Source: Sphingopyxis italica
GTDB taxonomy: Bacteria > Pseudomonadota > Alphaproteobacteria > Sphingomonadales > Sphingomonadaceae
NCBI RefSeq assembly: GCF_011926545.1
Contig: NZ_JAATIT010000003.1
Coordinates: 248,001-312,000 of the forward strand
Length of the DNA stretch: 64,000 nucleotides
Direction: 5' to 3'
Shown here: positions 56,059 through 64,000 of the stretch, piece by piece
Layout: each line of letters opens with the position of its first letter
Numbering within the stretch: the first letter of the stretch is position 1
Program-made: the position numbers and the translations under genes
Notes under the pieces: generated by a model
The model's database searches: none
Told to the model about the DNA's origin: nothing
The model's input: the letters and a program-made list of their open reading frames with translations, nothing else

Positions 56059-56234
56059 ATCCTCCCTGTGGCGAAGCCATGAGGAGGTGGCAGCGCGGAG
56101 CGCTGACGGAGGGGCTATGACGCGACGTCGCTGCCCCTCCACCATCGCCTACGGCGCCTCGCGGGAAGCAACGCGCCCCGCGCGTTCCTTTTCCCGCTCG
56201 CTCCCCCTCCCCACGGCTTCGCCGCAGGGAGGAT
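56059..56234. repeat. Second structured repeat, about 176 bp, with imperfect terminal inverted repeats
   Basis: The left end (about 56059-56090, ATCCTCCCTGTGGCGAAGCC) and right end (about 56203-56234, GGCTTCGCCGCAGGGAGGAT) are inverted copies with several mismatches; inside are GCGCGGAGCGC-type stems. No reading frame. Nothing else is visible in the gap up to 56315. Confidence 0.65.
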
Positions 56235-56315
56235 TTTAACGACAACTCTCCACCCCGGAACCGCCATCGTGCAACAGATACGCCACCGGCTCCCGACGAA
56301 AAGGCCGACCAAACC

Positions 56316-57332
56316 CTAACTGAAGTCGAGCTGGATGATCTGCGTCGGCGTCGCGCGGCAGTACATCTCCATCGCACGCGCACCGTCGGGATAGGTCGCG
56401 GTCATCGCCGCGCGGATGCGCCAGCCGCCATTGCCCTGCTCGAGGTGGACCAGCCGGTCGTATGACAGCCGTGTGCCGCCGGTCACCCCGATCTGGCGCG
56501 CCGCATCGTTCATGCAATTCTGCACCGATGGCCGCGCCGCGCTCGGCAAGGCCGAAAGATTGGCGCTCAGCGTCGCCGGGGGGCCCGCAGGATAGGTCGG
56601 CGTTGCCGTGCCGTCCTGAACCGGCTCCCCCGCTTCGGCCTTCTTCTTCTTGCTCTGGCTCGCGAGCAGCGCGAGCAGCCCGCCCGCGACGACGATACCG
56701 CCGATGATCAGGCCGGTGCTCGGCCCCTTGTCCTTGTCCTTTTCGGGCGGCCGGACGTTGCGATAGCCATAGCCGAAGTCGGCACGGCACCCGTTGTTCA
56801 CCCAGACATAGTTCGCGGTATAGCCCCATTGCCGCCCCGCGTTGCAGCGCCCGCCGAGCCGGCGCACCAGCTCGACGCGGTCTTTCGTGGCGACATTGCA
56901 TTGCTGATAGCGGTTGCTGCGCGACTCGCAGCGGATCGTTCCCGCATAATCGTCGACCGGCTGCGGCAGCGGCACCGGATAGCCGCCATTATTGGCATAG
57001 CCATAGCGGAATTCGGCGCGGCAGCCGCCCGACACCCATATCTGCGTCGCGGTGAAGCCCCAGTCGCGCCCTTTCGAACAGCGCCCGCCGATGACGCGCG
57101 CCAATTCGACGCGATTGTCCGTGCGGACGTTGCAGCGCTTGAGCTTGTTGTTTCGCGATTCGCAGCGGATCGTTCCGGCAAAGCCGTCGCCATAACCAGG
57201 GCGCGGCGGCTGAATCTGTGGACCGCCCGGCGGCGGATAGGGTAATGTCGTGGCCTGCGGCATCGCGGGCACGGCAAGTTGGCTGGCAATCAAAGTGGCC
57301 GTAGTCACGACCGTGACGACATTATTCCGCAT
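56316..57332 (-). CDS. DUF3011-containing secreted or membrane protein
   Basis: 338 residues from the ATG at 57332, with GGGGAGAAGG upstream. After a signal peptide (MRNNVVTVVTTATLIASQLA) come two similar ~65-residue units, each beginning GTIRCES and containing C-N-V..R, GGRC and W(V)..GCRA, i.e. paired DUF3011-type repeats with four Cys each. Then a transmembrane stretch (GLIIGGIVVAGGLLALLAS), a KKKK patch and a C-terminal domain. Function unknown; the family is often near cell-surface genes. Confidence 0.82.
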   Translation of the reverse strand: MRNNVVTVVTTATLIASQLAVPAMPQATTLPYPPPGGPQIQPPRPGYGDGFAGTIRCESRNNKLKRCNVRTDNRVELARVIGGRCSKGRDWGFTATQIWVSGGCRAEFRYGYANNGGYPVPLPQPVDDYAGTIRCESRSNRYQQCNVATKDRVELVRRLGGRCNAGRQWGYTANYVWVNNGCRADFGYGYRNVRPPEKDKDKGPSTGLIIGGIVVAGGLLALLASQSKKKKAEAGEPVQDGTATPTYPAGPPATLSANLSALPSAARPSVQNCMNDAARQIGVTGGTRLSYDRLVHLEQGNGGWRIRAAMTATYPDGARAMEMYCRATPTQIIQLDFS

Positions 57333-57548
57333 GACCTTCTCCCCTGTGAAAAGTCGTTTTACGTAAACGCTGCGATTGTCGAGGCCCAATATGGGCACGA
57401 ATAGTTTCACATTTTCGATGGGAAAGCCATGAGGAAAGCCGTTCGCTCATACGGCAACTTAACCATCCTCGCGGCGCCCTCCGGCGGCGGCGATCGCCGA
57501 CATGGCCAGTCCGCTTGCGCGGCCCCGCGCATGCGCTAAAGACAGCCG

Positions 57549-58835
57549 ATGGATCAGATCGTCATTCGCGGCGGCCAGCGACTAAAGGGCCGGATTCCCA
57601 TCAGCGGTGCCAAGAATGCGGCGCTCACCCTGCTGCCTTGCGCGCTGCTCACCGATGAGCCGCTGACGCTCCGCAACCTGCCGCGCCTCGCCGACGTCGA
57701 CGGTTTCGGCCATCTGCTCAACCAGCTCGGCTGCTCGACGACGATCGAGGGTTCGCGGCCCGAGGATTTCGGCCGCGTGATGACCGCGCGGACGACGACG
57801 CTGACCTCGACCGTCGCTCCCTATGACATCGTGCGCAAGATGCGCGCGTCGATCCTCGTGCTCGGCCCGCTGCTCGCGCGCGCGGGCGAGGCGACGGTGT
57901 CGCTGCCCGGCGGCTGCGCGATCGGCAACCGCCCGATCGACCTTCACCTCAAAGCGCTCGAGGCGTTCGGCGCCGAGATCGAGCTCGCCTCGGGCTATGT
58001 GAAGGCGAGCGCGCCCGGCGGCGGACGCCTCCCTGGCGGCAAGTTCACCTTTCCGGTGGTGTCGGTCGGCGCGACCGAAAATGCTCTGATGGCGGCCGTG
58101 CTCGCCAAAGGCACCTGCGTGCTCGAAAACGCCGCGCGCGAGCCCGAGATCGTCGATCTGTGCAACTGCCTCGTCGCGATGGGCGCGCATATCGACGGCA
58201 TCGGCACCGAAACGCTTACGATCGAGGGTGTCGACCGGCTGCACGGCGCAACCTACCGCGTCATGGCCGACCGTATCGAGGCGGGCAGCTATGCCTGCGC
58301 CGCGGTGATCACACAAGGCGACGTCGAGCTGGTTGGCGCCAAGGCGGACGAGATGGACGCGACGCTCGCCGCGCTCCGCGAAGCGGGCGCGACGGTCGAG
58401 GAAACCAAGGCCGGCATCCGCGTCGCCATGTCGGGCCGCGCCGAACCCGTCACCCTGTCGACCGCACCCTATCCGGGCTTCGCGACCGACATGCAGGCGC
58501 AGTTCATGGCGATGGCGACGCTCGGCAAGGGCGCATCGCTGTTCACCGAGACGATCTTCGAGAACCGCTACATGCACGTTCCTGAGTTGGCGCGCATGGG
58601 GTGCGACATCGACGTGCGCGGCCGCAGCGCGGTCGTGCGCGGGGTCGACAAGCTGATCGGCGCGCCGGTCATGGCGACCGACCTGCGCGCCTCGATGAGC
58701 CTGATCATCGCCGGTCTCGCCGCCGAGGGGACGACCGAGGTCAACCGCGTCTATCACCTCGACCGCGGTTACGAGCGGCTCGAGGAGAAGCTCCAGGCCG
58801 TCGGCGCCGACATCGAGCGGATCAGCGCGGGGTAA
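57549..58835 (+). CDS. murA: UDP-N-acetylglucosamine 1-carboxyvinyltransferase
   Basis: 428 residues. The N-terminus has the MurA pattern [17 protein letters not shown]; the catalytic Cys123 is in [13 protein letters not shown], so the protein should be fosfomycin-sensitive in principle. Late motifs [19 protein letters not shown] and [17 protein letters not shown] confirm the EPSP-synthase-like fold. It starts peptidoglycan precursor synthesis. No good SD. Confidence 0.97.
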   Translation: MDQIVIRGGQRLKGRIPISGAKNAALTLLPCALLTDEPLTLRNLPRLADVDGFGHLLNQLGCSTTIEGSRPEDFGRVMTARTTTLTSTVAPYDIVRKMRASILVLGPLLARAGEATVSLPGGCAIGNRPIDLHLKALEAFGAEIELASGYVKASAPGGGRLPGGKFTFPVVSVGATENALMAAVLAKGTCVLENAAREPEIVDLCNCLVAMGAHIDGIGTETLTIEGVDRLHGATYRVMADRIEAGSYACAAVITQGDVELVGAKADEMDATLAALREAGATVEETKAGIRVAMSGRAEPVTLSTAPYPGFATDMQAQFMAMATLGKGASLFTETIFENRYMHVPELARMGCDIDVRGRSAVVRGVDKLIGAPVMATDLRASMSLIIAGLAAEGTTEVNRVYHLDRGYERLEEKLQAVGADIERISAG

Positions 58836-58929
58836 GCCGCTCCGCGCGGCCATATGTGTCGCTTGCGCTGCCCTTGATCCAGTCGCCCAGCAGCTTCAGA
58901 TAGCCGTCGGTATAGGACACAGGCGGCAA
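58822..58929 (-). CDS. Candidate 35-residue peptide at the murA 3' end
   Basis: Short frame with a TTG start at 58929, preceded by AGGAG at ideal spacing just past the EamA stop. The product is [20 protein letters not shown] then [15 protein letters not shown] (35 residues). It is amphipathic, without a membrane helix. It overlaps the last 14 bp of murA on the other strand. No homologue recognised; the SD is the only strong support. Confidence 0.35.
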   Translation of the reverse strand: MPPVSYTDGYLKLLGDWIKGSASDTYGRAERLTPR

Positions 58930-58931
58930 TG

Positions 58932-59891
58932 CTACTCCTGCGCGTCGACCGGCACCGACACCATATTGCCGCTCACCGAGGGCCGCTCGGGCCGCTTGGC
59001 GACCGCGATCACCAGTCCGATCAGCGTAACTACGCCGCCAGCGATCGACAGCGTCGCCCAGCGATAGCCCTCGAACGCGGTCGAAAAGCCCATCGCGATG
59101 ATCGGGATCAGCACGCTCGACCAGGCCGCCTGTCCCGGCCCGACCGCGCGGATGACGTTGAAATAGAGCGGAAAGGTCACCGCACTCGCGATGATGCCGA
59201 GGTAGAGCACGCCGCCCAGATAGACCGCGGTCGGCTCGATCACCGGCGGACCGGTAGTGATCCACGCATAGCTGCCGTCGGCGAGCGCGCCGAAGGCCAT
59301 CGCCCAGGCGATCATCACCACCATCGACTGCGCGCGCGCGATGCCCGTTCCCTGCATGACATTGGCGGTCGATGCGCTGATCACCCCGGCGAGCGTGAGC
59401 GCGGTACCGAGCAGCACTTCATCCGCGCCGAGCGCCGCGGCGCGATATTCGTGCAGGATCATCAGCCCGACGCCGACGATCGCGATGCCCGCCCCGGCGA
59501 GGAAGCGCCGCTCGAGCGGCGTCTTGAGGAAGGCACGCCCGAGCAGCGTATTGGGCACGATCAGCAACGCGAACAGCACGGCGACGAGGCCCGAGGTGAT
59601 GTGCTGCTCGGCGCGGTAGACAAAGTTGAAGTTGAGCGCGAACTGGGCAATCCCAAGCACCGCCGCGAACGCCATCGCGCGTGGCTCGATTCCCATCCGC
59701 TCGCGCCGCATCGCGGCAAACAGGAACATCGCGATCGCCGCGACCGCGAAGCGATAGGTCACCGACCAGCTCGGCGGAACGACGCCGAGCTGCCCCTTGA
59801 TGACGATCCAGGTCGACCCCCAGATCAGCGTCACCAGCGCGAAGGGAAGCAGGACGCGCGGGCTGAGCAGCGTCGGCTGCTCGCCGTTCAT
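58932..59891 (-). CDS. EamA/DMT family transporter
   Basis: 319 residues from the ATG at 59891 (MNGEQPTLLS), which overlaps the aldolase stop as ATGA. Ten helices, with the typical LIWGSTWIVIKGQLG near the N-terminus and a second EamA unit (YLGGVLYLGIIASAVTFPLYF). Coupling with threonine aldolase suggests export of an amino acid or related metabolite, but this is inference. Confidence 0.85.
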   Translation of the reverse strand: MNGEQPTLLSPRVLLPFALVTLIWGSTWIVIKGQLGVVPPSWSVTYRFAVAAIAMFLFAAMRRERMGIEPRAMAFAAVLGIAQFALNFNFVYRAEQHITSGLVAVLFALLIVPNTLLGRAFLKTPLERRFLAGAGIAIVGVGLMILHEYRAAALGADEVLLGTALTLAGVISASTANVMQGTGIARAQSMVVMIAWAMAFGALADGSYAWITTGPPVIEPTAVYLGGVLYLGIIASAVTFPLYFNVIRAVGPGQAAWSSVLIPIIAMGFSTAFEGYRWATLSIAGGVVTLIGLVIAVAKRPERPSVSGNMVSVPVDAQE

Positions 59892-60898
59892 AGCGAGCCG
59901 ATCGCGGCGGCCAGCGGCGCGACCGCGTCCGCGTCCTGATCCCAACTGACGACGAGGCGCGCGGCGCCCTCGCCCCAGTCGTAGAAGTCGAACCCGGCGC
60001 TACGCAGCTTCGCCGCCTCTTCCGCGGTCAGTCGCACGAACAGTTCGTTCGCCTCGACCGGATACATCAGCCGGCCGCCGCACGCCGCCGCCAGCTTTGC
60101 CGCACCGGCATTGGCGGCGCGCGCGTTGGCGAGCCACAGATCGTCGTTCAGCATCGCGCGGATTTGCGCCGCGACAAAGCGCCCCTTGCTCAGCAAATGG
60201 CCGCCGCGCTTTTTGAGTTCGCGCACCCCGGCGCCGCCGCTGCCACCGAAAAAGACGATCGCCTCGGCCATCATCGCGCCGTTCTTGGTGAAACCGAACG
60301 ACAGCGCATCGACCCCGACGCGCCATGTGACGTCAGCCGGGGTGCAGCCGAGAAAGGCGACGGCATTGGCGAAGCGCGCGCCATCCATGTGGAGCTTCAG
60401 CCCCTTGCCCTTCGCGATCTCGCCGATCTCGCCGATCTCGTCCGCGCGCCATGCGAGGCCATATTCGGTCGCGTTGGTGATGCTGACCGCCGCCGGCTGC
60501 ACCTGATGCACGTCCTGCCGGATTCCCGCGATCCGCGCCTTCAGCGCGGCGGCGTCGATCTTGGCGCCGCGCCCCGGCAGCGGCATCAGCTTCGCGCCGC
60601 CCGAATAGAAGGTCGGCGCGCCGCATTCGTCGACCTCGATATGCGCCTCCTCATAACAAAGGATTCCCTGCCAAGGCCGAACGAAATGCGCGAGGATAAT
60701 ACTGTTCGCGGCGGTGCCGGTGGGGATCCAGACGACCTCGCACTCGGTTTCGAACAGTTCGGAAAAAGCCGCGTCGAGCGACTGGCTGAGCGCGTCGCCG
60801 TCATAGGCCGTATCGACCCGGTTGGCGGCGGCCAACGCCTCCATCACCGCCGGATGGACGGTCGCGGCATTGTCGGAAAAAAATCGGGTCGCGGTCAT
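59888..60898 (-). CDS. Low-specificity L-threonine aldolase
   Basis: 336 residues from the ATG at 60898; a TTG at 60901 is one codon earlier. PLP fold-type I: FFSDNAATVHPAVMEAL, AYDGDALSQSL, GTAANSIIL, LKLHMDGARFANA and PLP Lys in FGFTKNGAMMAEA. It cleaves threonine to glycine and acetaldehyde, or related beta-hydroxy amino acids. Paired with the EamA transporter. Confidence 0.9.
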   Translation of the reverse strand: MTATRFFSDNAATVHPAVMEALAAANRVDTAYDGDALSQSLDAAFSELFETECEVVWIPTGTAANSIILAHFVRPWQGILCYEEAHIEVDECGAPTFYSGGAKLMPLPGRGAKIDAAALKARIAGIRQDVHQVQPAAVSITNATEYGLAWRADEIGEIGEIAKGKGLKLHMDGARFANAVAFLGCTPADVTWRVGVDALSFGFTKNGAMMAEAIVFFGGSGGAGVRELKKRGGHLLSKGRFVAAQIRAMLNDDLWLANARAANAGAAKLAAACGGRLMYPVEANELFVRLTAEEAAKLRSAGFDFYDWGEGAARLVVSWDQDADAVAPLAAAIGSL

Positions 60899-60972
60899 CA
60901 ATCGCGCTTAGCGCAGGTCGCCATCGCTTGCTAACCCTTCCTTTTCGCCGCGCTCCACCGGCGCGATCCGGC

Positions 60973-62190
<1,218 letters not shown>

Positions 62191-62273
62191 GGCTGCACCT
62201 TCTGGCGGGAAACGACGCGGGGGCGCCTATCAGGCTCGCCCGCGCGGTGCAACGGCTGGCGTCGAACCGGCGG

Positions 62274-62315
62274 AAGTTGTCAAACTTGTCATTCCCCTTC
62301 GGTATAATAATACCC
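62274..62315 (-). repeat. Conserved 42-bp leader element, copy B (upstream of argG)
   Basis: On the minus strand it reads GGGTATTATTATACCGAAGG and on to TGACAAGTTTGACAACTT; 40 of 42 positions match copy A at 12238-12279. The element points toward argG, whose ATG is 83 bp further on. A CCGTGG/CCACGG hairpin (near 62370) and a shared 11-mer TCCTACAAAAT at 62385-62395 lie on the far side. Confidence 0.8.
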
Positions 62316-62429
62316 GCCGCCTTGCGGAGCGGGTGCGGGAGGACGCGGCGGCGCATTCGATTCTGCCGTGGTAACCCACGGTGATTTTGTAGGACAGAGG
62401 GAATCGCCACGGGACCGGAACCGCGACGG

Positions 62430-63671
62430 TCACCGCGCCGCATAGTCCCCCTCGGCTTCAACCATATAGCCGCGCGTCAGCGGCAGCGCGTGGCGGCTGC
62501 GCGCGAACTGGATCTGGTAATTGCCCATCCCGCCGCTTTCAAAAGCCGACGTCGCGCCGGCGAGGTAGAAGCACCACATGCGAAAGAAGCGATCGCCCAT
62601 CATCGCCGCAATCTCCGCCTCGTGCGCGAGCGTGCGCGCATACCATTGGCGCAGCGTCAGCGCATAATGCAGCCGCAGCGTTTCCACGTCCGTCACAATC
62701 AGCCGGCTCTTCTCGCTCGCGGCCAGCGTCTCGCTCAATGCCGGGATATAGCCGCCGGGAAAGATATATTTGCGCGTGAAGGCGTCGGTCGATCCCGGCC
62801 CCCCGAAGCGGCCGATCGTGTGGAGCAGCAACACGCCGTCGGCGGTCATCAGGTTCGCGACGGCGCGAAAGAAGGTCTCGAAATTGGGCGCGCCGACATG
62901 CTCGAACATGCCGACCGACACGATGCGGTCGAACCGCCCCGCCTCGCGCGCGGCAAGGTCGCGATAGTCGATCAGCTCGAATGTCACCCGGTCGGCGACC
63001 CCCGCCGCCTCGGCGCGCTGGCGCGCGAGCGCGAGTTGCTCATCGGACAAGGTGATACCCAGCACTTCGACCTTCTCAAGCTTGGCGAGCGTGATCGCCA
63101 TCCCGCCCCAGCCGCAGCCGATGTCGAGCACCCGCTGCCCCGAGGCGAGCGCGAGCTTCGCCGCGATATGCGCCTTTTTTGCGGCCTGCGCTTCCTCGAG
63201 CGTCATGTCCGGGCGCGGCCACCAGGCACAGCTATATTGCATGTCGTCGTCGAGGAAGAGGCGGTAGAGGGTGTTGCCGATGTCGTAATGATGCTTGACG
63301 TTGGCGCGCGCCCGGCGCTGGCGGTTGATCGAGCCGATCCGCGTCTTCACCCATTCGGCGCGCCGCGCCAGCCACGTCTTGTCGAGCAGCTTCGCGCCGC
63401 GATCCCATGGCGCGTTCATGCGGATGAGGCCGACAAGCTCCATGATGTCGCCTTCGACCAACTCCATCTCGCCATCCATGAACGTCTCGGCGGCGCCGAG
63501 GCGCGGGTCGAGGAGGATGCGGCGCATCCCCCTGCGGCTGGTAAAGCGGATGGTGACTTCGGGGAAACCCGGCGCCGGCCGCCCAAACTCCTCGCGCGCA
63601 CCATCGGGTGCGACGACGGTGAGCCGCCCCTGACGAATGATCCGGGAGAGAAACGGACGCAAGATCGACAT
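62430..63671 (-). CDS. Cyclopropane-fatty-acyl-phospholipid synthase family methyltransferase
   Basis: 413 residues from the ATG at 63671 (MSILRPF). The SAM site is VLDIGCGWGGMAITLAKL; HHYDIGNTLYRLFLD, MQYSCAWW, GVTDRVTFEL-like and EHVGAPNFETFF are CFA-synthase signatures, as is WYARTLAHEAEI near the end. It adds a methylene or methyl group to unsaturated acyl chains of membrane phospholipids. It follows a molybdopterin oxidoreductase gene in the same direction, 38 bp apart. Confidence 0.88.
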   Translation of the reverse strand: MSILRPFLSRIIRQGRLTVVAPDGAREEFGRPAPGFPEVTIRFTSRRGMRRILLDPRLGAAETFMDGEMELVEGDIMELVGLIRMNAPWDRGAKLLDKTWLARRAEWVKTRIGSINRQRRARANVKHHYDIGNTLYRLFLDDDMQYSCAWWPRPDMTLEEAQAAKKAHIAAKLALASGQRVLDIGCGWGGMAITLAKLEKVEVLGITLSDEQLALARQRAEAAGVADRVTFELIDYRDLAAREAGRFDRIVSVGMFEHVGAPNFETFFRAVANLMTADGVLLLHTIGRFGGPGSTDAFTRKYIFPGGYIPALSETLAASEKSRLIVTDVETLRLHYALTLRQWYARTLAHEAEIAAMMGDRFFRMWCFYLAGATSAFESGGMGNYQIQFARSRHALPLTRGYMVEAEGDYAAR

Positions 63672-63709
63672 TTTACGGACGGAACAATCAGCGCGCGAAA
63701 AGGTTGCGA

Positions 63710-64000
63710 TCAGATGCCCGCATACCATTCATAATCGACGCGATCCTCCCAATAGCCGCCCTTGCCCGCGCCGATTCCGTCGAGGCTGGCGACCGCCTCG
63801 ATCGCGTTCACATATTTGGCGTGCTTGTAGCCCAGCTGCCGCTCGATGCGCAGGCGCAGCGGCGCGCCATTGGCGATCGGCAGCACCGCGCCGTTCAGTG
63901 CCCAGGCGAGGATCGTCTGAGGATGGCGCGCGTCGATCATGTCGCAGCTTTCATAATAAAGCGCGTCGCCGATCCGGTCGGCGCACCGGAAGACGATATA
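63710..64000 (-). CDS. Molybdopterin-dependent oxidoreductase, 5' end beyond the window
   Basis: The frame is open to the window edge (97 codons), so only the C-terminal ~96 residues are visible. YYESCDMIDARHPQTILAW, NGAPLRLRIERQLGYKHAKY and the terminal GYWEDRVDYEWYAGI are typical of the sulfite-oxidase/YedY (MsrP) fold. The catalytic molybdenum-ligand Cys is outside the window. The exact substrate cannot be decided. Confidence 0.85.
   Translation of the reverse strand, partial: YIVFRCADRIGDALYYESCDMIDARHPQTILAWALNGAVLPIANGAPLRLRIERQLGYKHAKYVNAIEAVASLDGIGAGKGGYWEDRVDYEWYAGI

Noticed and set aside
57429-57539. 36-codon plus-strand frame before murA
   Set aside because: Starts with ATG after GGGAAAGCC and ends near the murA start, but the composition is random-looking and there is no overlap or convincing SD.
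62302-62307. TATAAT reading on the plus strand in the argG upstream gap
   Set aside because: No -35 box at normal spacing and no plus-strand gene follows; it is the reverse of the conserved element before argG.

Overview
The window looks like chromosomal DNA of an alphaproteobacterium of the order Sphingomonadales, most like Sphingopyxis. This rests on the high GC content, the protein types (TonB-dependent receptors, HisZ, extensin-like lipoprotein, cobS/cobT beside bolA and a J-domain gene) and the many short palindromic intergenic repeats. The genus is an inference from familiarity, not from a search. Coding density is about 90 %. I see no rRNA, tRNA, CRISPR array, prophage or complete insertion sequence.

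Layout. 1-6.2 kb: serine hydrolase (cut by the window edge), small membrane protein, AraC regulator, alpha/beta hydrolase, a coupled bolA-cupin-pirin operon, J-domain protein and an NTF2-like protein. 6.4-12 kb: cobS and cobT, separated by a lipoprotein hydrolase and an opposite-strand MFS transporter with a coupled 43-residue membrane peptide. 12-17.7 kb: a catabolic-type acetolactate synthase, an aldehyde dehydrogenase, and a metallophosphoesterase-glycosyltransferase pair that resembles the PlcP-Agt lipid-remodelling operon. 17.7-29.9 kb: TonB receptor with an RGG-rich segment, guaA, methyltransferase, His-rich ZnuD-like TonB receptor with a palindromic operator, SGNH hydrolase, GFA protein, ahpF and ahpC. 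30-45.8 kb is mostly housekeeping: purT, polA, a CDP-alcohol transferase, pheA, two cytochromes c, a LOG protein, an extensin-like lipoprotein, serC-serA, hisZ and purA. 46-55.8 kb: FMN reductase, MFS transporter, aminotransferase, a phaC interrupted by one stop codon, phasin, clpS, and an HxlR-SDR-isomerase cluster. 56-64 kb: DUF3011 protein, murA, a threonine aldolase-EamA pair, argG, a cyclopropane-fatty-acid-synthase-like methyltransferase and the end of a molybdopterin oxidoreductase.

Most notable: (i) phaC is intact except for one in-frame TAG replacing the conserved Trp of its PPWIN motif, beside an intact phasin gene with two palindromic operators; (ii) a 266-bp MITE-like element with 32-bp terminal inverted repeats and two internal hairpins forms the whole 5' region of the LOG gene; (iii) a 42-bp sequence, 40/42 identical and in the same orientation, precedes both the acetolactate synthase gene and argG; (iv) a candidate small RNA with its own terminator lies near 2.25 kb; (v) a possible phosphate-starvation lipid operon has 11-bp direct repeats upstream. 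Function calls come from reading motifs, without database searches.
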